Assembly (NCBI GenBank): GCA_019693395.1
Contig: JAAMXP010000952.1
Coordinates: 8,079 to 72,078 of the forward strand
DNA length: 64,000 nucleotides
From: Ettlia oleoabundans
Lineage: Eukaryota; Chlorophyta; Chlorophyceae; Chlamydomonadales
Direction of reading: 5' to 3'
This document shows positions 34,853-46,900 of the stretch, piece after piece (position 1 is the first letter of the stretch; each line of letters opens with the position of its first letter). The notes under the pieces were generated by a model. It searched no databases and was not told where the DNA came from. It saw only the letters and a program-made list of their open reading frames with translations. Made by a program: the position numbers and the translations under genes.

Positions 34853-36501
34853 ATGGCAGCAGCAGCAGCAGCGCAGGCAGTGGCGCCCAGCAAGCCCAAG
34901 TCCAAGAGCAAGGCGGCCTCGGTTGTGTCTGGCTCGCTGTCAGGAGCGCTCGTGTCAGCCTGCGTGCAGCCGCTGGATGTAATCCGCACACGCATGCAGG
35001 CTGACATGGCACATGGCGTGGTGAGGAGCACGCTGCAGACCATGCATACAATTGTGGCGCAGGTGAGTCGCCGGCCGCTCAAGGGCTGCCTTTCCCGCTT
35101 TGGCTGCCATCTCCAGTGAGCCCTCCCCATTCAAAAGTGGCTAATGGTGCACCAAGTATATTGCCGCTGACATTCAGCACTTCTGGCACCTAACATGACA
35201 CCACATGTATGTCCGGTCTGCATGGTTCTCACTACTTGCTTGCTGGCAGCATTTTGACAGCAACGCCTGGCTTGTTCCGCCGCATGTGAGGTTGGCTGCC
35301 TGCAGGGGGGCATTCGCACGCTCTGGAAGGGCACACAGCCCACAGTAATTCGTCTGGGGCTGGGGGCCGGCCTGCATTTCTTCTTCTTGGAGACCATCAA
35401 GCCGATGTTTGAACACCAGCAGCGCGATGGCAGCCTGGGCATGAGTGCTATGGGCGCGATGGTTACAGGTAGGCACATGCAAGTGCTGGGCAGGTTGGCC
35501 AGCATGTGAAGATCGGATACAATATGTTGTAATCAAGTAAGCAGGTGCCTGCTAGATTGATAGTTATTCTCGCATTATGTCTGGGCGAGAGGTGCCCGCA
35601 TGATGAGCAGCCCATCCACGTTACAAATCCATCATCTCATGCCATCCGCAGGTGGCCTCTCACGCACGCTAGCGGCCGTGGTCGCCTGCCCCTTCACCAT
35701 CATCAAGACGCGTATGGAATACTCAGGGGCAGGGGCGCATGCATACACCGGCACCCTGCACGCCCTCACCACCATCTGGCGCACTGAGGGGCTGCGGGGC
35801 ATGTATGCGGGGCTGGGCCCTACTGCTCTCAGCCAGGCCCCTTTCTCCGCCCTATACTACATGTTTTACACCCGCCTTCAGGTGGGTGCTGGCTGCACGA
35901 AGGGTGGGTACCGCTAGTACGTTTAAGGCACCGGGGGGGGAGAAGGAAGGGTTGAGAACCCTGCATGGCTGGGCCCCGGGCGCTCCATTACTTTGTCCCA
36001 CCCCACGATCATGTTGCATCTCCTGCCTATTGTCTTTATCCTGTCATGTTGCAGGACAAGCTGAAGGCAACAGAGATGCCGAGCATGGGCGTAAATTTTG
36101 TGTCTGGCACAGTGGCAGCAGTTGCAGCCACGGTGCTGACGCAACCAGCTGATGTCATCCGCACGCGCATGCAGCTGAATCTAGCCACTGTGGGCGTTGT
36201 TACGGGCGGGGCTGCCGCCGCAGCAGGGGCGACTGCGGCTGCCATGCCGCCCAGCACCACGCTTGGCATTTTCAGGCAAATTGTGGCGCAGCAAGGCATG
36301 CGGGGGCTGATGTCGGGTGCCGCCCCCCGTATAGTGAAGCGCACGCTGCAGACAGCGCTGCTGTGGACGCTCTACGAAGAGCTTTACCCGGTGCTCACAC
36401 AGGCGGGTGAGCTAGTGAAAGTCAGCTTTGATGCACATAACAGCGGAGGGAACAGCAGCGGTAGCAGCAGTGACAGCAACAAAATGGCCAAGACGCCCTG
36501 A
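34853..36501 (+). CDS. SLC25A38: Mitochondrial carrier, SLC25A38/Hem25-type glycine transporter
   Basis: Exons 34853-35062, 35306-35468, 35652-35881 and 36055-36501; 349 residues, phases agree. Three mitochondrial-carrier repeats are present. The signature prolines are in QPLDVIRTRMQ, CPFTIIKTRME and QPADVIRTRMQ. The matrix-helix continuations are GIRTLWKGTQPTVIRLGLGA, GLRGMYAGLGPTALSQAPFS and GLRGLMSGAAPRIVKRTLQT-like text (MRGLMSGAAPRIVKR). The even repeats resemble SLC25A38: SLSGA at the start of helix 1, APFSALYYMFYTRLQ, and LLWTLYEELYP at the end. The family moves glycine (and perhaps other haem precursors) across the inner mitochondrial membrane. Plants and algae make 5-aminolevulinate from glutamate, so the use here is uncertain. 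Repeat 3 holds an Ala/Gly-rich insertion between helices 5 and 6. Confidence 0.88.
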
Positions 36502-36764
36502 CTGCTACAAGATAGGTACAGCCCTTACTGCTTTTATTTCATTCGACTGCGTTGACACAATCCGCTGCTTATGACTGTAGCCTTCTGCCCACTGCACTGC
36601 AAATTGTTCTAGCATTATTTTGCCATCATGTGTCTAGTTGCCTACATGTGAATCATGCAACCCGCGCTTAACCTTCCTTCTGAGCAGCAGAAAGGCATTG
36701 AAGGCATGTTTGTCAATGCCTGCAACTCGCTGTTACTACCCACATTCACAAACGGCAGTGCCAA

Positions 36765-38686
36765 TTATGGATATGAGCCTTGTGCCAAAAGTTGTGGCTC
36801 CATTGTTTCGCCATCACCGCCATCTAGCGCTGTTGCAGCATCAATGTGTAGCACATGCAACTGCTCTGGCGGCTGATGCTCTGCCAGTTGCCCAATGCCC
36901 CTTCCAGTGCCGCTGCGCCGCTCCACACACAAGGCTGCCATGTGACCAGGAGCAGGCTGCAGCAGCACAAATTCCCAGCGCCGCAAGTCGGAGGCCATTG
37001 TTGAGAACTTTATATTGCAGCTGGCACCGCTGCTGCTGCTGAAATCCTTCTCTGACGCCTGCAAGTATTGCTGCTGGCCATGCCGCTGCTGCTGTTGCTG
37101 CGGCTGCTGTTGCTGCTGTTGCTGCTGCTCTGCTTGACTGGTCAGCTGGAAGCTGAAGCTGCGCAAGCCGGGTGGAGCGCTGATGCCGCGCCCCAGCGCC
37201 TTGACATACGCCTCCTTCAAGGTCCACAGCTGCAGGAAGTGAGCCGCCCTGCTGTCCTCGTCTGGGCAGGCTGCATGCAGCAGCGCGCAGTGCGCACAGC
37301 AGTGAAGCAGGCAATTGAGGGTAAAGATACCTTGGATTGGCGGATGGGTGGACGGACTGCCTGATGGCCCACTGTCCTTGATCCCAACAGCAACAGAACA
37401 GGAACTTGTGCAAACGATGGACACAAGCAAGCGAGGCGTGCGCAATCACCCACTCTGCAGGTCTGCTATCTCTAGATCAGAGAAGCGGCGCTGAGCCAGC
37501 CGCAGCGGGTCACGCCGTGTGCGCCGCTCGATGCCCTCCACATCCAGTCCCACCAAGCCCTCCACTGCAGGTGGGACGTTGACGAGCAAACATGGGACTT
37601 AATAACTGACATAGTCAAGGAGTACCACTGGTGAAACACCAAGTTGAATGGAAACCACAGCTTCACACCACTGCACATGTGATGAGCCACCCTCGCACCT
37701 GTCACTGCCAGGCCAATTAAGGTGGTGGTGTGGGTTAAGTTGAAGCGCAGCGTGTGCCCATTGTGGGCAGAGCATGGCCGTAGCAAGCTTGGTTTGCCGT
37801 GGCGGCTTCTCTCAAACAACAGCGTACGCGGGTGGGTGCCATTGGGTAGATAGCCAGCCAGCACAGACCTGCAAGCAGTCGCAAAGTGAAGAGCGACCAC
37901 TTTTGTTGTCAGGAATATGGCAGTCTAAGCGGGGCAGCTTGACCATCTACAGCCCAAAGGGGGAGCGTGTTGATTGAGTGAAAGAGGTGCATGACATAGC
38001 TGGGTGTCAGGTGGCAGGTAGGAGGATGGGGGCACGCACCGGACGAGCGCCCGTGCCAGCAGCCGCTCCCGTCGCACCGCCGCCTCACTGGAGGTGCTGC
38101 AGTCGTGCAGTTCCTCCTCTGTCAGCAGATCACTGCAACGCTGCAGATCTGCGTCGCTCTCATACTGCAGGAAGGTAAAGGGAACCAGTCATCAGGCCCA
38201 GGGCGGTGTTGGTAAGGGCGCCAGCAGCAAGTCCTGCCCGGTGCACTTTGGTGCTCAGCAGGCCCTGCCCCAGGATGTGGTGTGGAGGGATGCAGGCTCA
38301 CAACAGCAGAGTGCAGCGTTGGCCTCAAATTGTATATCATAGCTTACTTTTGCAGGGTCCAGCCACCAGATGTGAACCTCCCCTGGCTTGATCCGCCGCC
38401 GAGTACAGCAGCTGGCGGCGGCAGCACTGGCAGCACCATGGCCGTAGTCCACGGCTTGCAGCTGCTGCGCCGCGTGGCAACGCCCACCGAAGTGTCGCTG
38501 CGGCGCCTGCAAACTGGCACCCGGCACAAAGGCTGTGAAGCTGACATGTGGGTGCGCAACTGCCGCTGGCGGGGCTCTATTAATTATCCGTAAATTTGTA
38601 ATCATCTGCAACCGCTGCACGCTTCCGTGACACTGCACCACGGGCGGCATCGCGGGCAGAGAGGCCAACAAGGTCCCCACAACCAT
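36765..38686 (-). CDS. 4'-phosphopantetheinyl transferase, Sfp/AASDHPPT type
   Basis: Exons 38686-38348, 38164-38040, 37868-37699, 37564-37454 and 37261-36765; 413 residues, phases agree. Key motifs: GEVHIWWLDPAK at the start of the first half; LLARALVRSVLAGYL, containing the RxxxR helix; GKPSLL and LRFNLTHTTTLIGLAVT (the FNxSH equivalent); GLDVEGIERR with the Mg2+ site Asp and Glu; and LWTLKEAYVKALGRG with the W-x2-KE-x3-K motif. The enzyme moves phosphopantetheine from CoA to a serine of acyl or peptidyl carrier proteins and so activates fatty-acid or polyketide synthases. The 110-residue N-terminal extension may be a transit peptide. A pure glutamine-rich loop (about 20 Gln with one His-Gly break) interrupts the C-terminal half. 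Confidence 0.92.
37082..37137 (-). repeat. CAG/CTG repeat encoding polyglutamine
   Basis: Imperfect CTG/TTG triplet run on the plus strand, read as CAG/CAA on the coding strand of the phosphopantetheinyl transferase. It encodes the glutamine tract in its C-terminal half. Such tracts are often variable in length. Confidence 0.8.
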
Positions 38687-39537
38687 GTCGGGCGCAGACT
38701 TTTAAATGCTGAAGTGAATACGAGGAAAGGCAAGCACGGCAGAAGTTTGGGCGCTCAGTAGAAGAGAAGAACATGCCATGCTGTCGCCAGCACATCGCTC
38801 GCCGCCCATCGTGGGCGGCAGCTTGAATAGGGCCCTGCCCGCATCCTTATGCGTACGTTATTTGCACCTTGAGTATTAATCAATTCGGCAAAATACTAGA
38901 TGCAAAAACACAGGCAGGATGGTGACTGCATCTGAGAGGCGGACGATACGGTAACAGACCGCCGTGATAGACTAGCTTTGGTTTGCAGTGAGTGTCCACG
39001 GGAAGCTCGATCAATACTTTGATTCGCTGATGTTCCTCCCAACTGCCTGTGTTTCTGAGCACTGGTCCTTAAGTGCTGTGGCAGGTCGCTTGTGATTGTT
39101 CGCAGTAACGCCGTACCGCTCCCGCCGCGGCATTTGCCTACACCTCTGTCTGCTGTCCGGCAAGACGTGTAGGGTTCTACTGTCAGTTTCAAACATACTA
39201 CTCCCTCGCTCTTGCGTCCTCCACACGAAGCGCCGGAACCTCCCCCCTTGAGATGCTTGATTGACGGAGACATCGACGCTGGTTTTTTTTGGAAGCTGTA
39301 GTTCGTGTATAACAGAAAAACTCAGCCATGGCCGCCGGCCAAGAGAGGTGGGGAGTCGCGGAGTCGTATGTCGCTCTCTTTGCACAGGAACGCATTCTGT
39401 TCGCAAACTGGCACCGACTTGGATAGCGGGAACATGGCCGGGCGACAGCCCCAAGGGTGGGGGAGCAGAGGTTGGCGTCAGCTGCTGGGGCGTCAGCCGC
39501 GCCAAGCCCTAGCGGGTTGCTGACTTGCAGCTCGGCT
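38687..39537. other. Divergent intergenic region, phosphopantetheinyl transferase / USP protein
   Basis: About 850 bases with several overlapping open frames on the minus strand (for example 39505-39011). They are Arg/Ser/Thr-rich and match no family, so I regard them as chance. The region must hold the promoters of both flanking genes. I see no RNA gene. Confidence 0.35.
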
Positions 39538-42184
39538 ATGGAACGGGTAAGGGGCTGTGGGGACATGCAACCTGTTGTTCTGACTCTCGTGCTCTGCAGC
39601 CATGCATCCCCAAACGTCCCAGCACAAGCGGGAGCGACAATGCCCACCCGCCGTTTGGCTCTCATCGTCCACACTTGGGGGCACGCAAGTTCCTTCTTTG
39701 CGTGGACGTTCATGAAGCAATACATCTTAAGGGTAAGACCTGACCGCCAGGCAGCCTTCAGTTTGGGTGTCCTCCTGCTGTAAATGTTGTCGCGGAAGTT
39801 GCTACAAGATTGCTAACCGCCCCTCCTCTTAGACGCTTATTTATGCAGCGCATTGAGAAGGACGGTTGCACGATGCTGGACCCCTCTGAGCAGCTGTTCA
39901 TTGTCAAGGTGTGTGCAAAGTGGGGTAAGGGTTTGCAATCTTCATTGGGGGACAGGCGCCAGGCAGCTGGGTGGGTTACAATACCTGCTAGGCTCGAGGT
40001 TGCTGTAGCTGCTGCCTGCCGTGGGCACGTGACCAGTGTGAAGCCATTTGGCCTGTTGCAATGAGGCATTTGACTGTGCACCCCTGCGCTAGCATATTGG
40101 CCCACCTGCGTTAACCGGTGGATCGCAGGCCGGCAAGGATGATGAGGGCAACAAGTGGAAGATGGGTGGGCCGCTCATCCCTGACCTGGAGACTGCTGTT
40201 GCCCACTACCCTTGCACTGTGGTGCGGCTAGAGGGCGGGGCCAAGTCCTCCCTGCGTGCCTGGTTGGAAAAGAACGCCATTGACATTCTGATTGTGGGCG
40301 AGCACTGGCCCTCCAATGTCCTCAAGCTGACGTCAGGTGCGCCTCTTCAGCGGCATCAAGCGGACTTCAACTGTGCTTGCAAGATGCTGTCATGTGTGCA
40401 CATGTGTCTATCCAAATGCGAGCTCATTGAAGTTCTGCCCTGTGGAGCCTATGGTGCTAGAAGGCATTTGCATGCCATCCACCTCAGGTTCAAACCCCAC
40501 GCACCTCAGGACCACAATACAGGTTGCAATCACCAGCGAGCTCCCGTGTTTGCTCCCAACTTGCTGCCTGCAGTGAGCGAGTGGGTGAAGCAGAACGTCA
40601 GCTGCCCCTTCCTAATCATCCGCTCCTCTGCCGTGGCCAATGCACGCATGAAGATCAGTTCAAACCTGGGCAGCAGCGCCAGCAGCGCGCCAGCTTCGCT
40701 AGGAGCTCCAGGGGCAGAGGTGGCGGCACAGGAAGGCTATCTAAGGTACGCCAATAGCTTAGGCTGGCTGACTGATCCAGGTTGGTGGTAGTGCGTGGTG
40801 AGATATGCTCCCAGGTTGCCTGGCGTGCGCGCTCGCCAGCTTCGAAGTCATAAAGCAGTCGTGCCATGCATGCCGCCGCTCCAACGTGCCGTGTAGCCGT
40901 ACTTCGCCCGGTTGCCCACGCACAGCGGCCATGACTGGGCGGCGCATTGCGATCACCTACACCAGCTTTGCAATGGGGCGTGGCCTCATTCAGTTTGCCA
41001 AGGACAAGGTGCTGTCCCGCAACGACACAATCTACATCTGCCACGTGTTCCCGGACAAGAACCCGGTGCGTGGCTGTTGCCCATGCTGCTTTCTGTTCAT
41101 GTTACTATGTCCAGGGTGCCACCGGCCATATGTAACACGCCTGTTTGGCTCTGCCTTCCATTTCTCTATTCCTGAAGCCCTTGCCTCAAGTTTGCCAAGG
41201 CGCATGCTAGGGCCTGTATTCGGCGTTCCTATGGCACGTTGTGGGTCTGCAATCACTTGCCCCACGCTCCTCCCATTTAAGCCTCTCCACCCCCCTTAGC
41301 CCCATCCTGCCCTCTTTTTTTTCAGGTGGTTCATCAGACGATGCGGCTGATGCGGGCAATGACGATGCAGAAGGCGGATTCTTTCGATGAGGTTACGCGC
41401 GACAACAGCATCGAATTTGGGGCTGCGGAACTGGCAGGATACAACGTGCACCTGAACGTGGTGCTGCAGGTACTTGCAGCCCTACATGTTTCTCATAGGT
41501 GTTGAGGCTGTTGGGGTGGGGTATGCATTATGGGGGTGATGTACGCCTTAGAGGAAAGTTGGATTTGCTGCAGGGGGTTGAATGTGGTAGGCCAGCAGCG
41601 CTCCTGCCATGAGCCACGCGATGCAGAGAGCGCATCTTTGCACAGTAGTCCTGCTTTAACTTGCCTAGGGCTTTCCCTTCCCGAGGTTATTACAGTTCAC
41701 GAGGATTGACATTGTACGGCCCCTCTTACCGGGTGGATCCTGCTGTCCTCTCCTGCAGGGCGATCCAAAGAATGCGCTAACCAGCTTCTGTGAGAGCGAG
41801 GACATTGAGTTGCTCATGATTGGCTCGCGCAGCGGCGGCAAGATCCGCAAAAAACTTGGGTAGGACTGGGTGACTGGGTTTGGATTCCCAAGAATACAGC
41901 ATGTGCAATGACCGACCAAGGGCAATGGTGGGCACGTCAACACCCAGCAACAGCGTGTTAATGCCTTCAATAATCATCCCTTTACTCCCACAAACGATTC
42001 TATGGAAGTCACCAAAGATGCCAAGTTCCTGGTGCCCTGCAGTGGCGGCGGCGTGTCCAGCTTCTTAATCGACCACGCGCCTTGCCCCTGCCTGGTGGTT
42101 CCTTACAAGTGCGGCTTTGCTGGTCCACCTGCAGCTGGCGCTGCGCCGTTTGCCTGCAGCCGTGCCTGCTGCTGCCCCTGCTGA
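39538..42184 (+). CDS. Tandem universal-stress-protein (USP) domain protein
   Basis: Likely exons: 39538-39546 (ATG plus two codons), 39600 to about 39732, 39833-39908, 40129-40336, 40574-40745, 40897-41065, 41326-41469, 41759-41859 and 42043-42184. Phases agree from 40129 on. Domain 1: ARKFLLCVDVHE, SEQLFIVK, AIDILIVGEHWPSNVLKLTS and WVKQNVSCPFLIIRSS. Domain 2: RRIAITYTSFAMGRGLIQFA, DTIYICHVFPDK, IELLMIGSRSGGKIRKKLG, GGVSSFLIDHAPCPCLVVPY. The pattern (strand-rich opening, IGxRSxG loop, SxFLxxxAPCPxLVVPY end) is that of USP/UspA domains, which in many cases bind ATP. The ATP loop G-2x-G-9x-G(S/T) is only partly kept. The join between the exons ending near 39732 and starting at 39833 is off by one base, so that part is uncertain. 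Confidence 0.75.
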
Positions 42185-43977
42185 TCTATTGCCGCGCTGT
42201 TCTGTGCTCCGAAGCAGCTGCCATGCCCTTGATGACTTCTTGATTCACCTCATGTTTCATCAGGGGCACTTCACCAACTGCTGCATGCCTGCCCAACCAC
42301 TCTCGGCAGGCACATTGGGATTGAAGAGGGGCGAGATACTGCAGATGAGGAGATGTTGGGCACTAGTCCAAGCTCCCCGCCCGGATGGATGGCAACGGCC
42401 CTGGACATGGTCACTGGGTGAGCCTGCATGCATGCTTTGCCCCGGCCCTTAGTGTAGGAGGCCTCCTGGTTTGTCTCCCTTGTAATCACAGAGCAAGCCA
42501 GGACATGAGCCCCTGTCTTTTGTCAGGACGCGCTGCATGCAATCCTGCGATTTGTTGAACTGGTGAACTTGCCTCCGAACTGGTGTATGCAGGGCAGGGG
42601 AGGGGCGCAGCGCAAGCCCAATGTCGCCTGTTGCCGCTGCAACCGCGGACGCGGCTGCCATGAGCGGCGCTAGCGGACACAGCACGCCATCAGATCTGTT
42701 GGCACAGCTTCAGAGGCAGCTTGTAGAGAAGGATAGAGTGATTGCCGACCTGCACCAACAGGTGCACGAGCTGCAGCTGGCTGCAGCACAGCGTGAGGCA
42801 GCCGCCACACACGATGCAGCTCAGGCCAACCGTGCAATATGATGTGATTGCAGTGAAGGATCTGCTGCTTCTCAGGATTGGACAAACCGCTGTGACCAGG
42901 AACCCAAATGATACTCGCATGCCCCTTGCTTTAACGTTTTGACATCATCATTTGCTTTGACGAACCTTTTGTTGACATTATCACCAGTCTTTCAATGCAT
43001 GAAACCCCTCCTGCCTCCTGTCCACTGGCGCGGCTCAAGAACGGCAGTGGCCACCTCATGTGTAACATCAACTTAGCTGCCGGGTGGACCAGCGCCCGGT
43101 GCTGGGAATTGAAGGGCACCGGAGCTACCTTTGGTGCAGTAAGAAAACTCCATAGCTCCATACTGGAAGTGGAAGTTTGCCTAGCTGGACTGTTGCATGG
43201 CTCAGGGGAGTTCTACTGATACTGCAGCCATGCCGCATCAGCACAGCGCCGCATTGCTATGCTGCGGGGCTGAAAAGACCGCCTTTGGGAGCTACCAGCT
43301 TCTGACGCAAGCGATTTGACCTGGTGTACCATACACCATCAGTTTCAGATAAAGATGCACACCTCAACAGGTTCTCGGGAATCCTTTCCTGGTGCAGACG
43401 ATGTGGACCACTGAGTAACGGCCAGTCGGATGCTCGCCTGTTGGCCACCCGCCAGCGCCACTGCTGTTCAGATGCAGTCTCAGGAATGCCACCATGATAC
43501 CGCCGATGTGTGCGGCAGCTTGAAACTTATCTAAATACCGTAGCTATACTTGTGAGGCAGGCAAGACATGCCAAAGGCTTGAGAGATTGCTTTGTCCAGC
43601 TAGCTGTCCACCTCAGCAGGGCGCCAAGGTGCCAACTCGTTTAGCCCCCATGCGCAATTATCCGTCGTTTTCTACAAGCACTTGTCGGCTACTTACCTAC
43701 GCCATCGCGCGCGGGCCAGCCCGAAGACTTCCATGCAGACGTCGGGAGTTCGCGAGGTGCGTGGTCTCAGGATCCCCCCCAAGGCATTGGAAACAAGCAC
43801 ACTGGTGCGCATCTTCCTTGACGGGGTCACACCCGTGGCCCTGACTGGTGCACCTGGTGGTTTTCGCCGGCGCTCTGCGGCCAGCGGTGCAGTGCAGCGG
43901 TGGAACACTGGCTGACAAGGCTGCTCAGACCTTTCCAGAGGGTTCTTGTGCTCTGCTCCTCGCCGTGCTTCTTGCAG
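42185..43977. other. Intergenic region with a possible small coiled-coil ORF
   Basis: About 1.8 kb between the USP gene and the methyltransferase gene. The only protein-like block is an ATG frame at 42621-42842 (+). It encodes 73 residues with a heptad-like leucine run (LLAQLQRQLVEKDRVIADLH, then QQVHELQLAAAQREAAA) typical of a short coiled coil. It could be a real small gene or a first exon, but I found no partner exon. The rest shows nothing. Confidence 0.35.
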
Positions 43978-46900
43978 ATGAGCGTGCTAAGGACCATGAC
44001 GGGCAGCACCCGGGCCCTCCCTGGCAGCTTCCGCCGCACATGCAGCGTCAACCGCACACAGCACACAGGCTTCCGCCGGTTGATGCCAGTGAGGGCCATG
44101 CTGGAACAGGTGGTGACACAAGAGGACACACGCATGCGGCAGAAAAGTACCAGTGTTGCAGCTAATGGTGATGCCACTGCATCAGCTGCAAATGCCACCG
44201 CACCAAAGTTGCCTGTCAAGCCTGGCGATGATGATCGCGAACGCTTCCAACTGGTGAGTCTGGCTCCCATTTCTGGGGGGCCAACGCTAGACACATTGGG
44301 AGCCCGTTGTTTTCAAACTTGGACTCAGAGATATGGTTGGTGTGTTTCGCGCCATTTGAGGCTCACCACTGATGTCGTGCTGGTGCCTCGCTGTAAGGGC
44401 TGTCATTAACAAAGTTCTTTGTTGATAGTCCAGCCCCTGCTCCTTGGATTGGTCTCAACGCCTTGTGCAGCACTGGAGCGTGGACATGTGGAAAGCATTT
44501 TATCCAAGCAAGTGGCTGGAGGGCATCGACGATGAGGCAGCGCCAGTGCCAGGTGTGGTTGTGTGTTTGAGTGATGGGATATGTTCATGGCTGCATCAGC
44601 CGACCCTGAAGCAACGTGGCAAACAACTACCTGTGAGGCACCATGTGACAGCGCCACAATGTGTATGCTACTATTTGCCCTGCTCCTTTGAATATATTGA
44701 TGCCCTTGGTGTGCAGATCGGATCAGGGCATTCACTGAAACCTTGACCAACGCAGTTAGTACTGCTGGCATCCTAGGCAGCACTGAGGCGGCTCGCTATT
44801 GGTAACTGGTAGTTGGCATCTGCCTGAAGCATGCAGCACCACACTTGTACTGCGGGCTACACCTGCATTGCTCAGGCTTGATTCTGCTATGCACAACAAC
44901 ATAAGCTTGATTGTGCTGTGCATAACATCTATATTTGCGTGCGCCTTGTGTTGTAAGCAGCTTCCAACAATGCCAGCATGTTATTGCTGCCCGGCCTTCC
45001 TTGCAGGGCATACCACCTTACCCGCAGTGGCTTCTTCATGATCCAGGGCCTGGCGGGCCTGCTAGCAAGCCGCCAGGCTATTGGTGGCAACACCCAGTCC
45101 CAGGCCCTGACCCGCCTTGAAAACATGTTCAGGCAAGCTTGCTGGGGTAATTTCAAGCCAGCTTAAGTGTGCTGTTTAGCAGATTTTGCAAAAACAACAG
45201 CCATCAGTCAACTGCAAACACTTGCAGCATCTGAAGTTACAGCAACCAGCAACATGAAACATTTCATTACCCCCAATGCAGGCGCGGCTGGTCTGGACCG
45301 TTGACTGAGGCCTTGTTGACTTACTACCAGGTCAGGCTGCTAGGACAACGCCTAGTGTGTTGTCACATGGCTGCCTTGAATCAAAACTGTTCTCCCCCCT
45401 GCCACATCGGGAATGTCAACCCTGTGCAAAATTTCATAGATTTTTCACAACGCATTGCATTGTATTGGATTCATTCATGGCCCCTGCTGTTTGCAGGATT
45501 TTGAGAACATCAAAGAGGGTGAGCGCTCGTAGACAGCAGAAAACATGATGCCTGTGGAAGCCACAGCAGCTGCGTTAACGCTTGTGGGCCTTGCTGCAAT
45601 AGTGGAAGAGGTCTTGCTGTAGGAGGGCAGCTAGCAGACAGCAACATTAAGCCAGCCAACCTGCTGCAAGAAAAACAACAATTGCAAAACCAGGCAAGGG
45701 CCCCAACCCCACATCTTCCATCTAATATGCAGGCAAGTACGTCATGCCGTGGGATATGACCACGCCCACCCACCGCCAGATGAACCCACTCTTCATCCTG
45801 CAGCGTGCCTCCACCTTCCTGGCTGAGGCCACAGACACACTGCGGCGACGGTAGGCACTGCCCCTGCTGATGCTCCTGCCGCTAACTGGCGCAACAGACA
45901 CGTGCTCCTTTCGCTGCTGCTGCTGCTGCTTGCTAAGCCCTGTTCAGCTCCCGCCCTATCTTTAAAACCCTAAATAATAATAATGATACTAATAATAATA
46001 ATAAAAAGGATTATCCCTGGTGTAAGTGCTGCTGTGCCTCAAGCTTCTTGCTAGAGCTGCGAAGCTGTTGCTTCATGCTGTTCGCCAACCTGCCTGGCTG
46101 GCACACAAACCCTGCCTGAGCACTTGGTCGGGTGCTCTGCAGGGATGCTGGCCAGCCAGAGCAGGTGTGGCTCAAGTCGGGCCTGCTGCCCGACTACTAC
46201 CAAAACAGTGAGTGACATAATGTGTGAGCAGCATGGACAGGTTCTGTGTGTGTGTGAGCAGCCCAAGATCTTTGCGTGAGGAGGGTCGAAGCCCTTGATC
46301 GAGTTTGTATGATTATCAATGTAAAACACGCTTTTCATCCGCTTCTGCAGCCTTCCACTACCAGACAGATGGCTGGCTTTCTTCCAAATCTGGTGAGCAC
46401 ATGACAGTACTGCAACGTATCGTTGCTCTGAGGCAATGTTTCCCTTGGCCCAATCTGCAAAGCTGCCATAGCAGCCCGCCAACAGCACTCAGTGACGATT
46501 GAGCTCACTGTTGGGCCCTATCTTACACCCGTTATTGAATGGTTCGAGTTGGCCACCGCCTTTGCCACCGGTGGTTTGCTTGCAGCCAAGGTGTATGAGA
46601 CCTCCACAGAAACGCTGTTTCTGGGCCGCCAGGTGCGCTGGGCATCACTGTGTGTTAGATAAAGCCCTGCAACAACAGTTTGAATGTGCACGACTGGTGC
46701 AAACTGTCATTCCGCAGCAGCTTGCTTTTGACATTGGTACCTAGGGCTGATCAGTCTAGTGGCTCGGTGGTGCTTGTTCTTGCAGGATGCAATGCAGCGC
46801 TCCACGCTGGTGCCGCTGCGTGAGTTCATGGAAGGCAAGAATGCATCACAGCTCAAGGTACGTTCACGTCTATGCTGCCATCAGTTGGCACAGCTTGGAA

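Noticed and set aside
39011..39505. Minus-strand open frames between the PPTase and USP genes
   Set aside because: Arg/Thr/Ser-rich with no family resemblance, no splice support, and overlapping frames of similar length on both strands, as expected by chance in G/C-rich DNA.
40440..40520. A tRNA-like T-loop (GGTTCAAACCCC) in a USP intron
   Set aside because: The flanking bases do not form a T stem, and no acceptor, D or anticodon arm could be paired.
45960..46015. AT-only patch as a possible replication origin or centromere fragment
   Set aside because: It is a short AAT microsatellite inside an intron and has no further AT-rich context.
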